64,000 bases of DNA. Origin: an uncultured Eubacteriales bacterium. Lineage in GTDB: Bacteria > Bacillota > Clostridia > UBA1381 > UMGS1253. The translations under genes and the position numbers were made by a program. The stretch's first letter is position 1, and the number at the start of each line of letters is the position of its first letter. The stretch covers positions 49,038 through 113,037 of the forward strand of contig CABUKE010000006.1 in the NCBI GenBank assembly GCA_902492065.1, in the 5' to 3' direction. This document shows, piece after piece, positions 42,739 through 52,238 of the stretch. Under the pieces are notes generated by a model. The model was not told the DNA's origin. It worked only from the letters and a program-made list of their open reading frames with translations, and did not search any database.

Positions 42739-44184
42739 TTATTTTCCGGAGTAGGGAAGGATAATGATAAACTTGCTGCCCTGTCCTTCTTCGCTGATTA
42801 CCTCGATATGGCCGCCGTGCATGGCAACCGCCTCCTGCGCAATCGAGAGACCAAGCCCGGTTCCGCCGGTTTCACGTGCACGCGCCTTATCCACCCGGTA
42901 AAACCGGTCGAAAATAGAGGCTGTATCTTCCTTTGGAATCCCGATCCCGTCGTCTTCGATTTCGATTACTGTCTTTGCAATGTCGGACGAAAGCGATATC
43001 GTAACATGCCCGTTCCGGTCGGTATATTTGATGCTGTTGTCGACAATGTTGTAGATTGCTTCGTAAATCTTGTCCCGGTCGAGCAGCATTTCCGTGTGGC
43101 CCTTTTCCGCCTCATAGGAGAAAGTCAGCTTTATCCTTTTTTCCCGTGCAAGCGGAAGCAGCTTTTTGACAATGCCGGCAATCAGCTTGTTTAAATCTAC
43201 GGTTTCAAGCTGAGTCGTAGCCTTTTGCGAATCATTTTTTGTCAGGTCGAGCAACCGCTCAACAATACGGGTCAGCCGGTCTACCTCGCTCGACATGTCC
43301 TCTAAAAACTCCCGCACCATGGCAGGGTCGGGGTTTTCTGTCTGCAAAATGGATTCGGACAAGAGCTTGATGGTTGCGAGCGGCGTTTTTAACTCGTGCG
43401 ATGCGTCGGAAACGAACATGCGCCGCTTTTCCTCCACGGTGGAGAGTTGCTGAATCATCGCGTTAAAGGCTTCGCCAAGCGTCGCAATCTCGTCGTGGCC
43501 GTGTACGGTTACAGTCTGGTTAAAGTTCCCCTGGGCTATCTCGTCCGCCGCGTGGGTCAGCTTAATCAGCGGAGCGGTAAAAACGCGCGCCAGCAGGGCG
43601 CTGAGCAGCGCAATCAACAGGCTGACAATCAGCGACAGCGTAATCAGCGAGGAGGTTGTGTCGCCCAAAAAATCCTCCACCTCGCTGAGCGACTGGCTCA
43701 GATAGACCACGCCGGTAATCTGGGAGTTTTTTCGAATAGGAACGGCAGCGTCCATGCTGGTGCTTCCATCCTTGTTTTTAAATACCCGGTTCGCGTCCTT
43801 ACCAAGCAGCGCGTCCCGCACGGTGTCATTGATGAACATTTTGCTGCGCACACTGTTGGCTGCGTCGTTATCGTATGTAACGATTGCCTGACTGTCAAGA
43901 ACGAGCAGGCGCATCGGCTTGTCGGTGAATAAATCCTTTGTTGCGCTTCCGAGCGACTGTGCAGCGGACGAACCCGACTCCAGCACCAGATTTGCTACGA
44001 CGTTCGCTTTTGTGAACATGGATACCCGTTCCTTGCTGTAAAAATAATTCTGCAGGGAGGAAATCAGGTAGACGCTGATTAGTATAAGCGCAAGCAGAAT
44101 AACCGACAAGTAGGACAGGACCATTTTCCAGCGCAGCGACAGATGAGGCGGATGAAACTCATGCTTCCCGATAATAGTAACCAA
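42739..44184 (-). CDS. Sensor histidine kinase (WalK/PhoR/MtrB type)
   Basis: Membrane sensor kinase of about 481 residues. Two membrane helices flank an extracytoplasmic sensor of about 130 residues; then come HAMP, the HisKA dimerisation domain with the phospho-acceptor His in FVSDASHELKTPLATIK, and the HATPase domain with NIVDNSIKYTD, DDGIGIPKED and GGTGLGLSIA boxes. The start is not settled: TTG 44184 overlaps the regulator gene by 26 bases; TTG 44232 overlaps more and ATG 44124 would remove the overlap. It pairs with the OmpR-type regulator immediately upstream and probably senses envelope state, since the next gene is a GerMN protein. Confidence 0.9.
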   Translation of the reverse strand: MVTIIGKHEFHPPHLSLRWKMVLSYLSVILLALILISVYLISSLQNYFYSKERVSMFTKANVVANLVLESGSSAAQSLGSATKDLFTDKPMRLLVLDSQAIVTYDNDAANSVRSKMFINDTVRDALLGKDANRVFKNKDGSTSMDAAVPIRKNSQITGVVYLSQSLSEVEDFLGDTTSSLITLSLIVSLLIALLSALLARVFTAPLIKLTHAADEIAQGNFNQTVTVHGHDEIATLGEAFNAMIQQLSTVEEKRRMFVSDASHELKTPLATIKLLSESILQTENPDPAMVREFLEDMSSEVDRLTRIVERLLDLTKNDSQKATTQLETVDLNKLIAGIVKKLLPLAREKRIKLTFSYEAEKGHTEMLLDRDKIYEAIYNIVDNSIKYTDRNGHVTISLSSDIAKTVIEIEDDGIGIPKEDTASIFDRFYRVDKARARETGGTGLGLSIAQEAVAMHGGHIEVISEEGQGSKFIIILPYSGK

Positions 44185-44842
44185 CCCCCCACTTGGTATG
44201 GATAAACGATGGATGCGCCGGGTCCGGCTCAATCTTCTCGCGCAGACGGCGAACGTGTACGTCCACCGTACGGATATCGCCCGGATAGTCGTAGCCCCAC
44301 ACGATATCGAGCAGGTTTTCCCGGCTGTATACCTTGCCGGGGTTGGAAATAAACAGGTCGAGCAGGTCGAATTCCTTCGACGTCAGGTCGATTGTTTTGT
44401 CGCCGACCGTTGCGCGGCGGAAGTTATAATCGAGTGAGATTCCGCCAACGGTGACCGTCTTGGCGCCGTCCTTTTTATCCCCCTGCGTCACACGGCGCAA
44501 AATCGCCTTGACCCGCGCCTTCAGCTCAAGAATGTTGAACGGCTTGGTAAGATAGTCATCCGCACCGTATTCAAGCCCCATAATTTTGTCCATGTCCTCG
44601 CTTTTGGCTGTCAGCATGACAATCGGAACATTAGAAAATTCTCGGATTTTCTGGCAAGCGGACAGACCGTCCACCTTTGGCAGCATCAGGTCGAGGATGA
44701 TGAGGTCAATGGACTTGTCTTTTGCCATTTTAACAGCTTCTTCACCATCATAGGCCGTTTCGCAGGTATAGCCGTCCTGTTCAAAATTAAATTTTATTCC
44801 CTTGACGAGCAGTTTTTCGTCGTCTACAATCAATAATTTCAC
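44159..44842 (-). CDS. OmpR-family response regulator
   Basis: DNA-binding regulator of 227 residues. The receiver domain has the acidic pair D7/D8, phosphorylation site D51 (LILDLMLPKVDG) and K in LTKPF. The C-terminal winged helix ends in VDVHVRRLREKIE and TKWGVGYYYRE, which is typical of WalR/PhoB/MtrA-type regulators. It starts at GTG 44842 with AAGGAGGGC upstream. First gene of the regulator-kinase-GerMN operon. Confidence 0.94.
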   Translation of the reverse strand: MKLLIVDDEKLLVKGIKFNFEQDGYTCETAYDGEEAVKMAKDKSIDLIILDLMLPKVDGLSACQKIREFSNVPIVMLTAKSEDMDKIMGLEYGADDYLTKPFNILELKARVKAILRRVTQGDKKDGAKTVTVGGISLDYNFRRATVGDKTIDLTSKEFDLLDLFISNPGKVYSRENLLDIVWGYDYPGDIRTVDVHVRRLREKIEPDPAHPSFIHTKWGVGYYYREA

Positions 44843-44980
44843 GGGGATATGCCCTCCTTTGTAAAAAACATATCAGACTACCTCTATCTTAACATAATGG
44901 AGGCAGGGAGGGCAAGTCCAAACGTAAATTTTTTCCCATACAGGGCAGCATATGAGGCGGATATATACTGAATTTACTAC

Positions 44981-45009
44981 TTGCCAAACCGGGCCTATGA
45001 CGGTATAAT
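44981..45009 (+). promoter_or_regulatory. Promoter of the polysaccharide operon
   Basis: TTGCCA (44981-44986), 17-base spacer, TATAAT (45004-45009). All genes from 45076 to 55053 follow with overlaps or short gaps and no further terminator, so this may drive about 10 kb. Confidence 0.72.
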
Positions 45010-45075
45010 AAAAGAAATAAAGAATTTTGTCTGAAAACGGGCGGGAACCGGCGGATTTGGGGGGAAGAAGCGTAT

Positions 45076-46482
45076 ATGAATATCAAACTGCATAAAAATC
45101 CATTGTTTGATTTTTTTATCATGTGTATTGACTTTTTCCTCTGCATGGTATCTTTCGGATTGGTGCGCGCCGGCCTTTTGCTGTTCTCGGCAGCAGGGCC
45201 CGCCGGCGCGGCAGAATTTGCGACGGCGGCTGTTATGGCGGCTGCCATGCTCTTTATGCTATATGTCTATGAATTTTATACAAAATTTGTGCGCAGAAAA
45301 TACGAAATTGTTTTGTCCGTGTTTTTAGCTTCACTGGTAACAGCGGTGGTAGGAATCGTTGTAAATATCCTGATTTTTGGATTTTCGTGGCAAGGGGTGT
45401 TCAATGTCTTGCTGTCTTCCGTCGTTGCATTTTTACTGATCAGTGCGGAAAAGCTGATTCTGCTCCCGGTGATGAAACGGGTGGAAGGGGGCGCGGCGCT
45501 TTTGGTCATTGAGTCGAAGGAGGTCGAGAACGCGCTCGCCCGGAAAATCAAATACTCCTATTTGGAGCTGTACGACGCATGGTATGTGCAGATTGATGTA
45601 AGCAATGAGGAGGAGATTGCACATCTGCTTGCAGATGAGTTTCACCGTTATGACAGCATTTTTATTTCACCATCCATTCCGGAGAAGCTGCGCAACCGGT
45701 TTATTTCATATGCCGTTACGCTGCGGAAAGAAATATACATCCTGCCGGACTTGTATAATATCAGCATCATGAAGAATGAGACAGTACAGTTCGACGATAC
45801 GCCGGCGTTCCGCCTGCGTGCGTTTGGGCCGACAAAGCTGCAAAAGACGCTTAAACGCGGGTTTGACATCTTGGCAGCCTTCTTTTTTATCGTTTTGAGC
45901 TCCCCGCTTATGCTCCTGATTGCTCTGGCGGTCAAGCTGGATTCGCCGGGGCCGCTTATTTTTAAGCAGCTTCGGGTAACGGAGGATAGAAAGGTATTTT
46001 ATATCTATAAATTTCGTACCATGATTGAAAATGCGGAACAGGAAACCGGCCCCATGCGGGCAAAATACGGTGATAAACGGATTACGCGGGTGGGCGGCTT
46101 TCTGCGGCTGACCCGGCTTGACGAGCTGCCGCAGTTTTTCAACGTGCTGTGCGGACAGATGAGCGTAGTCGGCCCGCGGCCGGAACGGCCGGTCTTTGTG
46201 GAGCAGTATTGCCGGGAGATTGAAAACTATGACAAACGCTTTTTTGTCAAGGCGGGGCTGACCGGCATGGCGCAGGTGTACTCGCGCTATGACACGGACG
46301 CGCGCGACCGGACGCTTTACGATTTGCTCTATATTAAGGATTATTCCATGTGGCTCGATATCCGAATTATACTTTTGACAATTAAAATTATGTTCGTAAA
46401 GGAAGCGGCGGAGGGCGTAAAAGAGCCGCCTGTGTATGCGCGCCGCCAGGAGGAAAAAACGGGAACAGGAGTGGACAGATGA
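45076..46482 (+). CDS. Polyprenyl-phosphate sugar-1-phosphate transferase (priming glycosyltransferase)
   Basis: Membrane enzyme of 468 residues that starts polysaccharide synthesis by moving a sugar-1-phosphate from UDP-sugar to undecaprenyl phosphate. N-terminal helices (4-5) and a CoA-binding-like middle are followed by the catalytic bacterial sugar transferase domain: KRGFDILAAFFFIVLSSPLM membrane hairpin, KFRTMIENAE, RLDELPQFFNVLCGQMSVVG and GPRPERPVF. This is the WbaP/CpsE/EpsL class. First gene of the cluster; its stop overlaps the next start (ATGA). Confidence 0.94.
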   Translation: MNIKLHKNPLFDFFIMCIDFFLCMVSFGLVRAGLLLFSAAGPAGAAEFATAAVMAAAMLFMLYVYEFYTKFVRRKYEIVLSVFLASLVTAVVGIVVNILIFGFSWQGVFNVLLSSVVAFLLISAEKLILLPVMKRVEGGAALLVIESKEVENALARKIKYSYLELYDAWYVQIDVSNEEEIAHLLADEFHRYDSIFISPSIPEKLRNRFISYAVTLRKEIYILPDLYNISIMKNETVQFDDTPAFRLRAFGPTKLQKTLKRGFDILAAFFFIVLSSPLMLLIALAVKLDSPGPLIFKQLRVTEDRKVFYIYKFRTMIENAEQETGPMRAKYGDKRITRVGGFLRLTRLDELPQFFNVLCGQMSVVGPRPERPVFVEQYCREIENYDKRFFVKAGLTGMAQVYSRYDTDARDRTLYDLLYIKDYSMWLDIRIILLTIKIMFVKEAAEGVKEPPVYARRQEEKTGTGVDR

Positions 46483-47597
46483 AAACGGAAAGCAGCCCGA
46501 AACGCGTGCTGATGCTGGTCAGCCGGATGCATTACGGCGGGATTGAGGCCATGCTGATGAATCTTTTCCGCAACATTGACCGGGATAAGGTTGTCTTTGA
46601 CTTCATGGTTAACTACGAGGAGCCGGGCGCATACGATGAGGAAATTCGCGCCCTGGGCGGACGGATTTATCTCATGCCGCGCCTGTTTCTCCGGAACACG
46701 TTTAAGTACATTCGTGCACTCAATGAATTTTTTGACACGCACAAAGAATATGATATCATACATGGGCATCTCCCGAGTGTCGCGCTGCTCTATCTGACGA
46801 TTGCAAAACGGCACGGCGTCAGGACAAAAGTCGTACATGCCCACAATACGTCGATTAAAAAGCGGCTCAAATGGATTGTGGAGCGGACGCTCGTTGTGCT
46901 GGCGCGCAGGAGCGCGGATTACTATTTTGCGTGCAGCAATGCGGCGGGGCGGTACTGTTTTGGGGAAAAACGGCTTTCCGCGCCCAACTATAAAATGATA
47001 AAAAATGGAATCATTGTCGACCGGTTTGCCTTCGACCCGGAGGTGCGCCGCCGCAAGCGCGCGGAGCTTGGGCTGGACGGCCGGTTTGTTCTGGGAAACG
47101 TGGGGCGTTTTGTTCCGCAGAAAAACCATAAACAGCTTCTTGAGATTTTTGTACAGGTCAAACAGCAGTGCGCCGAGACTGTGCTTCTGCTGGCGGGCGA
47201 CGGCGTTTTGCGCGAAGCATGTGAAAAACAGGCCGCAGAACTGGGCGTTTCCGACAGTGTATATTTTTTGGGCATGCGCGACGACGCAAACGAGCTGATG
47301 ATGGCGATGGATGTGTTCCTGCTTCCGTCGTTTTACGAAGGGCTGCCTGTTTCCGGCATTGAGGCGCAGGCTGCGGGACTTGTTAGCTTTTATTCCGACA
47401 CGATTACGCGGGAAACAGACGTAACGGGGCTGTGCCGGTATCTGCCGCTCGACACGGGGCGGTGGGCGGCGGAAATCCTGCAATATGGCCGCTTATATGA
47501 GCGGAGAAGCTATAAGGCGGAGATTGTGCGGGCCGGCTACGATGTAAAGACACAGGCGGAGTGGCTGCAAAAGTTCTATTTATCGCATGGCGCATAA
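46479..47597 (+). CDS. Glycosyltransferase family 4 (GT-B) protein
   Basis: Cytoplasmic glycosyltransferase of 372 residues. The N-terminal domain begins KRVLMLVSRMHYGGIEAML, the usual GT4 entry strand and glycine loop; the C-terminal donor domain has GNVGRFVPQKNHKQLLEIF and PSFYEGLPVSGIEAQAAGL, the E(x7)E-type motif of retaining GT4 enzymes. It adds a sugar to the lipid-linked repeat unit; donor and acceptor unknown. ATGA overlap with the previous gene; it runs into the next GT4 gene. Confidence 0.93.
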   Translation: MKTESSPKRVLMLVSRMHYGGIEAMLMNLFRNIDRDKVVFDFMVNYEEPGAYDEEIRALGGRIYLMPRLFLRNTFKYIRALNEFFDTHKEYDIIHGHLPSVALLYLTIAKRHGVRTKVVHAHNTSIKKRLKWIVERTLVVLARRSADYYFACSNAAGRYCFGEKRLSAPNYKMIKNGIIVDRFAFDPEVRRRKRAELGLDGRFVLGNVGRFVPQKNHKQLLEIFVQVKQQCAETVLLLAGDGVLREACEKQAAELGVSDSVYFLGMRDDANELMMAMDVFLLPSFYEGLPVSGIEAQAAGLVSFYSDTITRETDVTGLCRYLPLDTGRWAAEILQYGRLYERRSYKAEIVRAGYDVKTQAEWLQKFYLSHGA

Positions 47598-47602
47598 AGG
47601 GT

Positions 47603-48658
47603 GTGAAAAGTTTGGCGAAAATTGTGCATGTCATATCGGAGCTTGTGAGCGGCGGCGGGCAGACGCTTCTGCTCAGCCTTGCGCGCGAGAGCGCGAAGCG
47701 GCACGATGTGACGGTTATCAGCCTTACAGAGCGGTGTACATTGGATACGTCGGGGCTGCATGTTATTACACTGAAAAAACGGCCTGGCTTTGACCTGAAA
47801 ACAATATTTGCACTGTACCGAACATTGCGCCGCCTTTCGCCGGACGTTGTGCATACGCATTTATATGCGGCGTTGTATGCCGTCCCGTGGTTTTGGATGT
47901 CAAAGCGCCGACGCGGCGTACATACGATTCATTCCGACGCGGAAAAGGAATTGCCGCGTCTGCATCGGTGGCTTCAGTCGCTTTTATACCACAGGCGCAG
48001 CGTTGTGCCGGTTGCCATATCGCGGACCATTCAGGCGCAGGCGGAGCAGCTCTACCGCCGGGAGGTGCGGCTGATTTGGAACGCGGTCGATATTGGACGT
48101 TTTCGCTGTCCGGCGCGCAACTATCAGAAAAGAATATTTACCTTTGTGCAGGTTGCGACGTTTCAGCCGTGGAAGAACCAGCGGCTTCTGCTTGACGCAT
48201 TTTACGATGCATATCAGGATAACCGTGATTTGCGGCTCGTATTTGCCGGGGATGGCCCGGAGCGGAGGACGGTCATGGAAGCGGCGCGAGCGTATGGGAT
48301 AGACGGCGCGGTTACATTTCTCGGCAATGTGGCGGAAGTCGCGCCCGTTTTGCAGGCGGGGGATGCGTTTGTGCTGAGCTCGCAGTACGAGGGGCTGCCG
48401 ATGGCGCTTCTCGAAGCGTTTGCAAGCGGAATGCCGGTGATTTCAACTAAGGTTGGCGGTGTGGCGGACGTAGTGTGTGATGGGAAAAATGGTTTGCTTG
48501 TTCCGCCGGGGGACAGGGCCGCGCTGGCGGCGGCCTTACGGGCCTTAAGCCGCGACCGGGCACTGTGCGCGCGGATGTCGGCGGAAAACGTCTGCCATGC
48601 GGCGGAGTTTGATATCCGGAAGGCCGCACGGCAATATGAACGACTGTATTTGGAGTAA
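47603..48658 (+). CDS. Glycosyltransferase family 4 (GT-B) protein
   Basis: Second GT4-type enzyme, about 351 residues. It begins near VKSLAKIVHVISELVSGGGQ; GTG 47603 is chosen, although TTG 47612 fits the AAAGGG site (47596-47601) with better spacing. The C-terminal donor domain shows FVQVATFQPWKNQRLLLDAF and SSQYEGLPMALLEAFASGMP with the conserved E pair, then NGLLVPPGD. Start and stop lie close to neighbours, so it is part of the same operon. Confidence 0.92.
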   Translation: MKSLAKIVHVISELVSGGGQTLLLSLARESAKRHDVTVISLTERCTLDTSGLHVITLKKRPGFDLKTIFALYRTLRRLSPDVVHTHLYAALYAVPWFWMSKRRRGVHTIHSDAEKELPRLHRWLQSLLYHRRSVVPVAISRTIQAQAEQLYRREVRLIWNAVDIGRFRCPARNYQKRIFTFVQVATFQPWKNQRLLLDAFYDAYQDNRDLRLVFAGDGPERRTVMEAARAYGIDGAVTFLGNVAEVAPVLQAGDAFVLSSQYEGLPMALLEAFASGMPVISTKVGGVADVVCDGKNGLLVPPGDRAALAAALRALSRDRALCARMSAENVCHAAEFDIRKAARQYERLYLE

Positions 48659-48680
48659 GTCAGGTAAGGGAGTGCTGCGG

Positions 48681-49955
48681 TTGGACGTTGGCATAGTGAA
48701 AGAAAAAAACGAAAAACAGCGCTATAATCCGCCGTGGAAATGGTGGGGCGATATTGAAGAAAACAGGAAGATTGGAATCGCGGCAATCCTGTCGGCGGCG
48801 TATTTTATTTGTATGCCGCTTTCCATTGTTGAGCTGCCGGGTGGCATTTCGCTTTTGAAGGCTGTATCCTATGTGCTTGGCCTTGTGCTCGTCATCAAAC
48901 TTTTTATTGGCAGGGAGCGGCTTCAGCTCAACAGTATGCATTCGTTTTTGGCCATATATGTCGTATACTCGATTTTTAGCTGGTTTCTTATCCAGACCGA
49001 AAACGCGTTTGTCATATTCCGTGGTTTGCTGGAAACAAGTATGATTTTTGCAATGATTACGGTTCGCGTGTATAACAAGCGGGAGGAAAACCTGCTGATA
49101 CATTCCTGGATTCTGGTCGGTTTGGTCACAACGGTTTCTGTCCTGCTGGGGCAGACAGCGCAGACGGGGGAGGCAGGCCGCGTGACGCTGTATTTAGGCG
49201 GCGGAGCCGAGGATCCCAACCAGCTCTGCGGGTACTTTATCCTGCCTATGCTTTGCTGTTTGAAAAAACTGCGGCGGGACAGATGGGTACGCAGCTTGCT
49301 ATACCTTGCCCTTGTGGTTTTGATGGGCTACTGTGTAATTCTGACCGGGTCGCGCGGCGGGTTGCTTGCTGTTGTGGCGGCTTTGGCGGCTTATGTGTTG
49401 TTTGCAGTTCCGGGGTGGGCCAACCGGCTTAAAGCGGCGGTGGCAATGGCGCTTTTGGCATCTGTGTTCTGGACGGTGGCGGTGCCGCTTCTGCCGCAGG
49501 AAACCCAGGAGCGGTTTACGATAGAAAATATTGTAGAAGGCCGGGGGACAGGCCGATATGACATCTGGGCGGCGATTGTGGAAGGCGCCTCAAAAGATGA
49601 TTTTGGAATGTTGTTTGGCTATGGATTTGGCGCAACACAACAGTTTGTTGAAAGTTCCGGCCGGGAGAACACCGTGGCGCATAACCACTGGCTTCAAATC
49701 TGGTCGGACCAGGGCTTTTTGGGAGCGGCAATCTTTGGACTGTGCTTCCTGTTTGCACTGATACGGAACTGGCGGCGGCATCCGTATCTTGTTGCGGCCA
49801 TGTTGGGGATGCTGGTGCTTTCCATGTCGCTTACCATGTACCCAACCTATAAGCCGTTTTGGAATGTTCTGATGATGGCGGCAATCAATGTCGAACCAGG
49901 CCGGGAGGAGGAACGGCATGAAACCAAAAGTGAGTGCGGTAGTGCCGGTCTATAA
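48681..49955 (+). CDS. O-antigen ligase/polymerase-like (Wzy) membrane protein
   Basis: Polytopic protein of 424 residues with about ten membrane segments and the Wzy_C signature loop AHNHWLQIWSDQGFLGA near residues 330-346. In such clusters it joins repeat units into polymer on the outer face of the membrane. The start is TTG 48681, eight bases after AAGGGAG. Its 3' end overlaps the next gene by 38 bases. No Wzx flippase lies in the cluster. Confidence 0.9.
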   Translation: MDVGIVKEKNEKQRYNPPWKWWGDIEENRKIGIAAILSAAYFICMPLSIVELPGGISLLKAVSYVLGLVLVIKLFIGRERLQLNSMHSFLAIYVVYSIFSWFLIQTENAFVIFRGLLETSMIFAMITVRVYNKREENLLIHSWILVGLVTTVSVLLGQTAQTGEAGRVTLYLGGGAEDPNQLCGYFILPMLCCLKKLRRDRWVRSLLYLALVVLMGYCVILTGSRGGLLAVVAALAAYVLFAVPGWANRLKAAVAMALLASVFWTVAVPLLPQETQERFTIENIVEGRGTGRYDIWAAIVEGASKDDFGMLFGYGFGATQQFVESSGRENTVAHNHWLQIWSDQGFLGAAIFGLCFLFALIRNWRRHPYLVAAMLGMLVLSMSLTMYPTYKPFWNVLMMAAINVEPGREEERHETKSECGSAGL

Positions 49956-50931
49956 TACAGAAGCGTATTTGCGCCGCTGTCTGGACAGCATTGCGGGCCA
50001 GACTTTAGATGAAATAGAAATCATTGTCATAGACGACGGGTCACCGGACGGCAGTGCGGAAATTGCATCGGAATATACCCGCAGGGATACACGCTTCCGG
50101 CTGGTGCAGACTCCGAACCGGGGGGTGGCGCAGGCGCGCAATACGGGGATGGAGCTGGCTCATGGAACGTATATTGCGTTCGTCGATTCTGACGATTATC
50201 TGGAACCTGACATGCTGCGGGCGCTGTATGAATCCGCAGAAGAAAACGGTGCGGAAATAGCTGTTTGCAATATCCGCCGCATATGGGCGGACGGTACGGC
50301 AGAGAAGCCATTTCTTGACTTTCACGGGCATACGCAAATTCATCCGCGCGCAGACAGGTGCGGCTATATAAAAAAGATTTTTACCGAGGAGGAGAGCCTT
50401 GCCGGAAGCTGTTGCAACAAGCTGTACCGCGCAGCGTGGCTAAGGCAGACGGGCGTACGCTTCCTGGACAGAGAAGATATTTACGCAGAAGATGCGGTGT
50501 TTTTATACCAGACACTGGCGGTTGCTGAAACGGTTTGGATTGTTGACCGTCCGCTGTACCTGTACTATCAGCACGCATCCTCGGAAAGCCATGTTTATAA
50601 GGAGGCGCTTGCGCGGCGCTGTGAGCGTCTTTTGCGGGAAACTGCCGGCTTTTATCAAAAAATGGGGCTGTATGAACAGGTAGAAGGCGCTCTCTGCGTA
50701 AAAAGTTTTGCATTTTTAGTAGAAATACTATATAATGAAGTTATTCAGGCGGGCGGATATGCACGTATCCGGGCGTTGGTCCGGAACCCGTTTTTCCAGG
50801 AATGGACAGGGCGGGCGGATGTTTCACGTCTCAGCCGGAGCAGGCGGGGCGTCTGGCGTCTGTATCGCCGGAGGTGGGCGCTGCTGCTATTTTTGCTGTT
50901 TAAGTTGAAACATGGAGGTGCTATCGGGTGA
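49918..50931 (+). CDS. Glycosyltransferase family 2 protein
   Basis: Cytoplasmic inverting glycosyltransferase (GT-A fold) of 337 residues. It begins MKPKVSAVVPVYNTEAYLRR, with VIDDGSPDGS and the metal-binding DSDD motif in YIAFVDSDDYLEPDML, all classic for GT2. ATG 49918 has GGAGGAGGAA just upstream. The C-terminus is basic and hydrophobic and may touch the membrane. Third glycosyltransferase of the operon; GTGA overlap with the next gene. Confidence 0.94.
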   Translation: MKPKVSAVVPVYNTEAYLRRCLDSIAGQTLDEIEIIVIDDGSPDGSAEIASEYTRRDTRFRLVQTPNRGVAQARNTGMELAHGTYIAFVDSDDYLEPDMLRALYESAEENGAEIAVCNIRRIWADGTAEKPFLDFHGHTQIHPRADRCGYIKKIFTEEESLAGSCCNKLYRAAWLRQTGVRFLDREDIYAEDAVFLYQTLAVAETVWIVDRPLYLYYQHASSESHVYKEALARRCERLLRETAGFYQKMGLYEQVEGALCVKSFAFLVEILYNEVIQAGGYARIRALVRNPFFQEWTGRADVSRLSRSRRGVWRLYRRRWALLLFLLFKLKHGGAIG

Positions 50932-52238
50932 ATGTACTACGGATACTCTGGAAGAAACGGGCGGTCATCCTTGTGCTGACGCTTGTTTTTACCTGCCTGG
51001 GAATGGGCTATACGATTCTGGCGCAGGTCAACAAGGTGTCTATGACGCTGTCTATCAGCTATCAAGGCATTGAGAAGGGCCTCAATCCCGACGGGACGAG
51101 GTTCAATGTCTTTGAGATTGCGTCGAGCGAGGTTCTGGACCGGACGCTGTCTAAAGTGAATGTGCCGGGGCTGACCGTTGACGGACTGCGCGACCGGATT
51201 AGTATTTATGCGCTCTCTCCTTACAATATCAATGAAAAGATTAAGGAAGCAAAGCTGGAGGGCGGGGACTATACCTATATGCCGAACGAGTTTTCCATCA
51301 GTTATTCGCAGCAGAACAAGTTTGCGCCGAACCATACGAGGGAGCTGTTGAGCGCACTGTCGGAAAGCTACAAAGAGGTCTTCATGGAAAAATACACCGA
51401 CAAGAACCTCGTCCTGGAAGATATTGCAATTGATAAGGAAAATTACGAATATGTCGAGTATGAGTCGCTTTATAAAAATAAAATTGAATCCATGATTGAA
51501 TTTCTGACAAAAAAGAATGGAGAAAATTCAACCTATCAGTCCAAAGAGACACAGCAGACGTTTGGCAACTTGATTTATATGCTGCAGAATGTCATGAATG
51601 TCGACCTGGAAAACCTGCAATCCTTTATTGTGAAGTCAAAAATCAGCAAAGACCCGGAGGGGATTGTGGCACAGCTTGGCTACGATATTGACATGCTGAC
51701 GCTCGACTACCGCAGGGAGTCGTATGAATCGACCTTTGTTAAGGAAACGATTGACCAGTACGATTCCACGGTGACGGACTTTGTTTTTATTCCGACGCTG
51801 GACCAGTCGAACAATTTTTATATGAACCGGACAAAGACGGGGCTGGACTATCTGGCGGACCGCTCGTATGACGCCGGGATTGAGGCGGAGGCGACGCGGC
51901 TTGCCATAACGGAAAAGCAGGAGTTGATTGACGCGTTTTCCGGTGAATTGCCACAGGGAGAAGAACGTGAGCGGCTTGTGGCACAGGTGGAAACGCTTGT
52001 AGCGGAAATTGATAATAAATTGGCGTACATATCGGATCTGGCGGTCCGGACGACGGCAGAGTACAATGAATATACGACAAAGGATTATCTGAAGTTCAGC
52101 ATTCCGGAGTTTTCGATAAAAGATATTATTAATCTTGCAAATGCGAAGCAGTGCGCCGTCTATGTACTGATCGGTTTTCTCGGTTCGTGCCTGCTGGTAC
52201 TCTTGATTAAGGGGGTGCGGAAGTATCATGGTGCTTAA
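50928..52238 (+). CDS. Wzz-like chain-length / export protein (first of a tandem pair)
   Basis: Membrane protein of 436 residues with a helix at each end (about 11-33 and 408-428) and a large extracytoplasmic part between, the Wzz/PCP topology. It starts at GTG 50928, overlapping the previous stop by 4 bases. It shares phrases with the next protein, for example a SYxG..NPDG..F.V.EI segment near the N-terminus and YTYMPNEFSISY versus YTYYPTDFSVKY, so the two are paralogues. No tyrosine kinase domain or separate Wze-type kinase gene is present. Probably controls polymer length or helps export. Confidence 0.85.
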   Translation: MNVLRILWKKRAVILVLTLVFTCLGMGYTILAQVNKVSMTLSISYQGIEKGLNPDGTRFNVFEIASSEVLDRTLSKVNVPGLTVDGLRDRISIYALSPYNINEKIKEAKLEGGDYTYMPNEFSISYSQQNKFAPNHTRELLSALSESYKEVFMEKYTDKNLVLEDIAIDKENYEYVEYESLYKNKIESMIEFLTKKNGENSTYQSKETQQTFGNLIYMLQNVMNVDLENLQSFIVKSKISKDPEGIVAQLGYDIDMLTLDYRRESYESTFVKETIDQYDSTVTDFVFIPTLDQSNNFYMNRTKTGLDYLADRSYDAGIEAEATRLAITEKQELIDAFSGELPQGEERERLVAQVETLVAEIDNKLAYISDLAVRTTAEYNEYTTKDYLKFSIPEFSIKDIINLANAKQCAVYVLIGFLGSCLLVLLIKGVRKYHGA

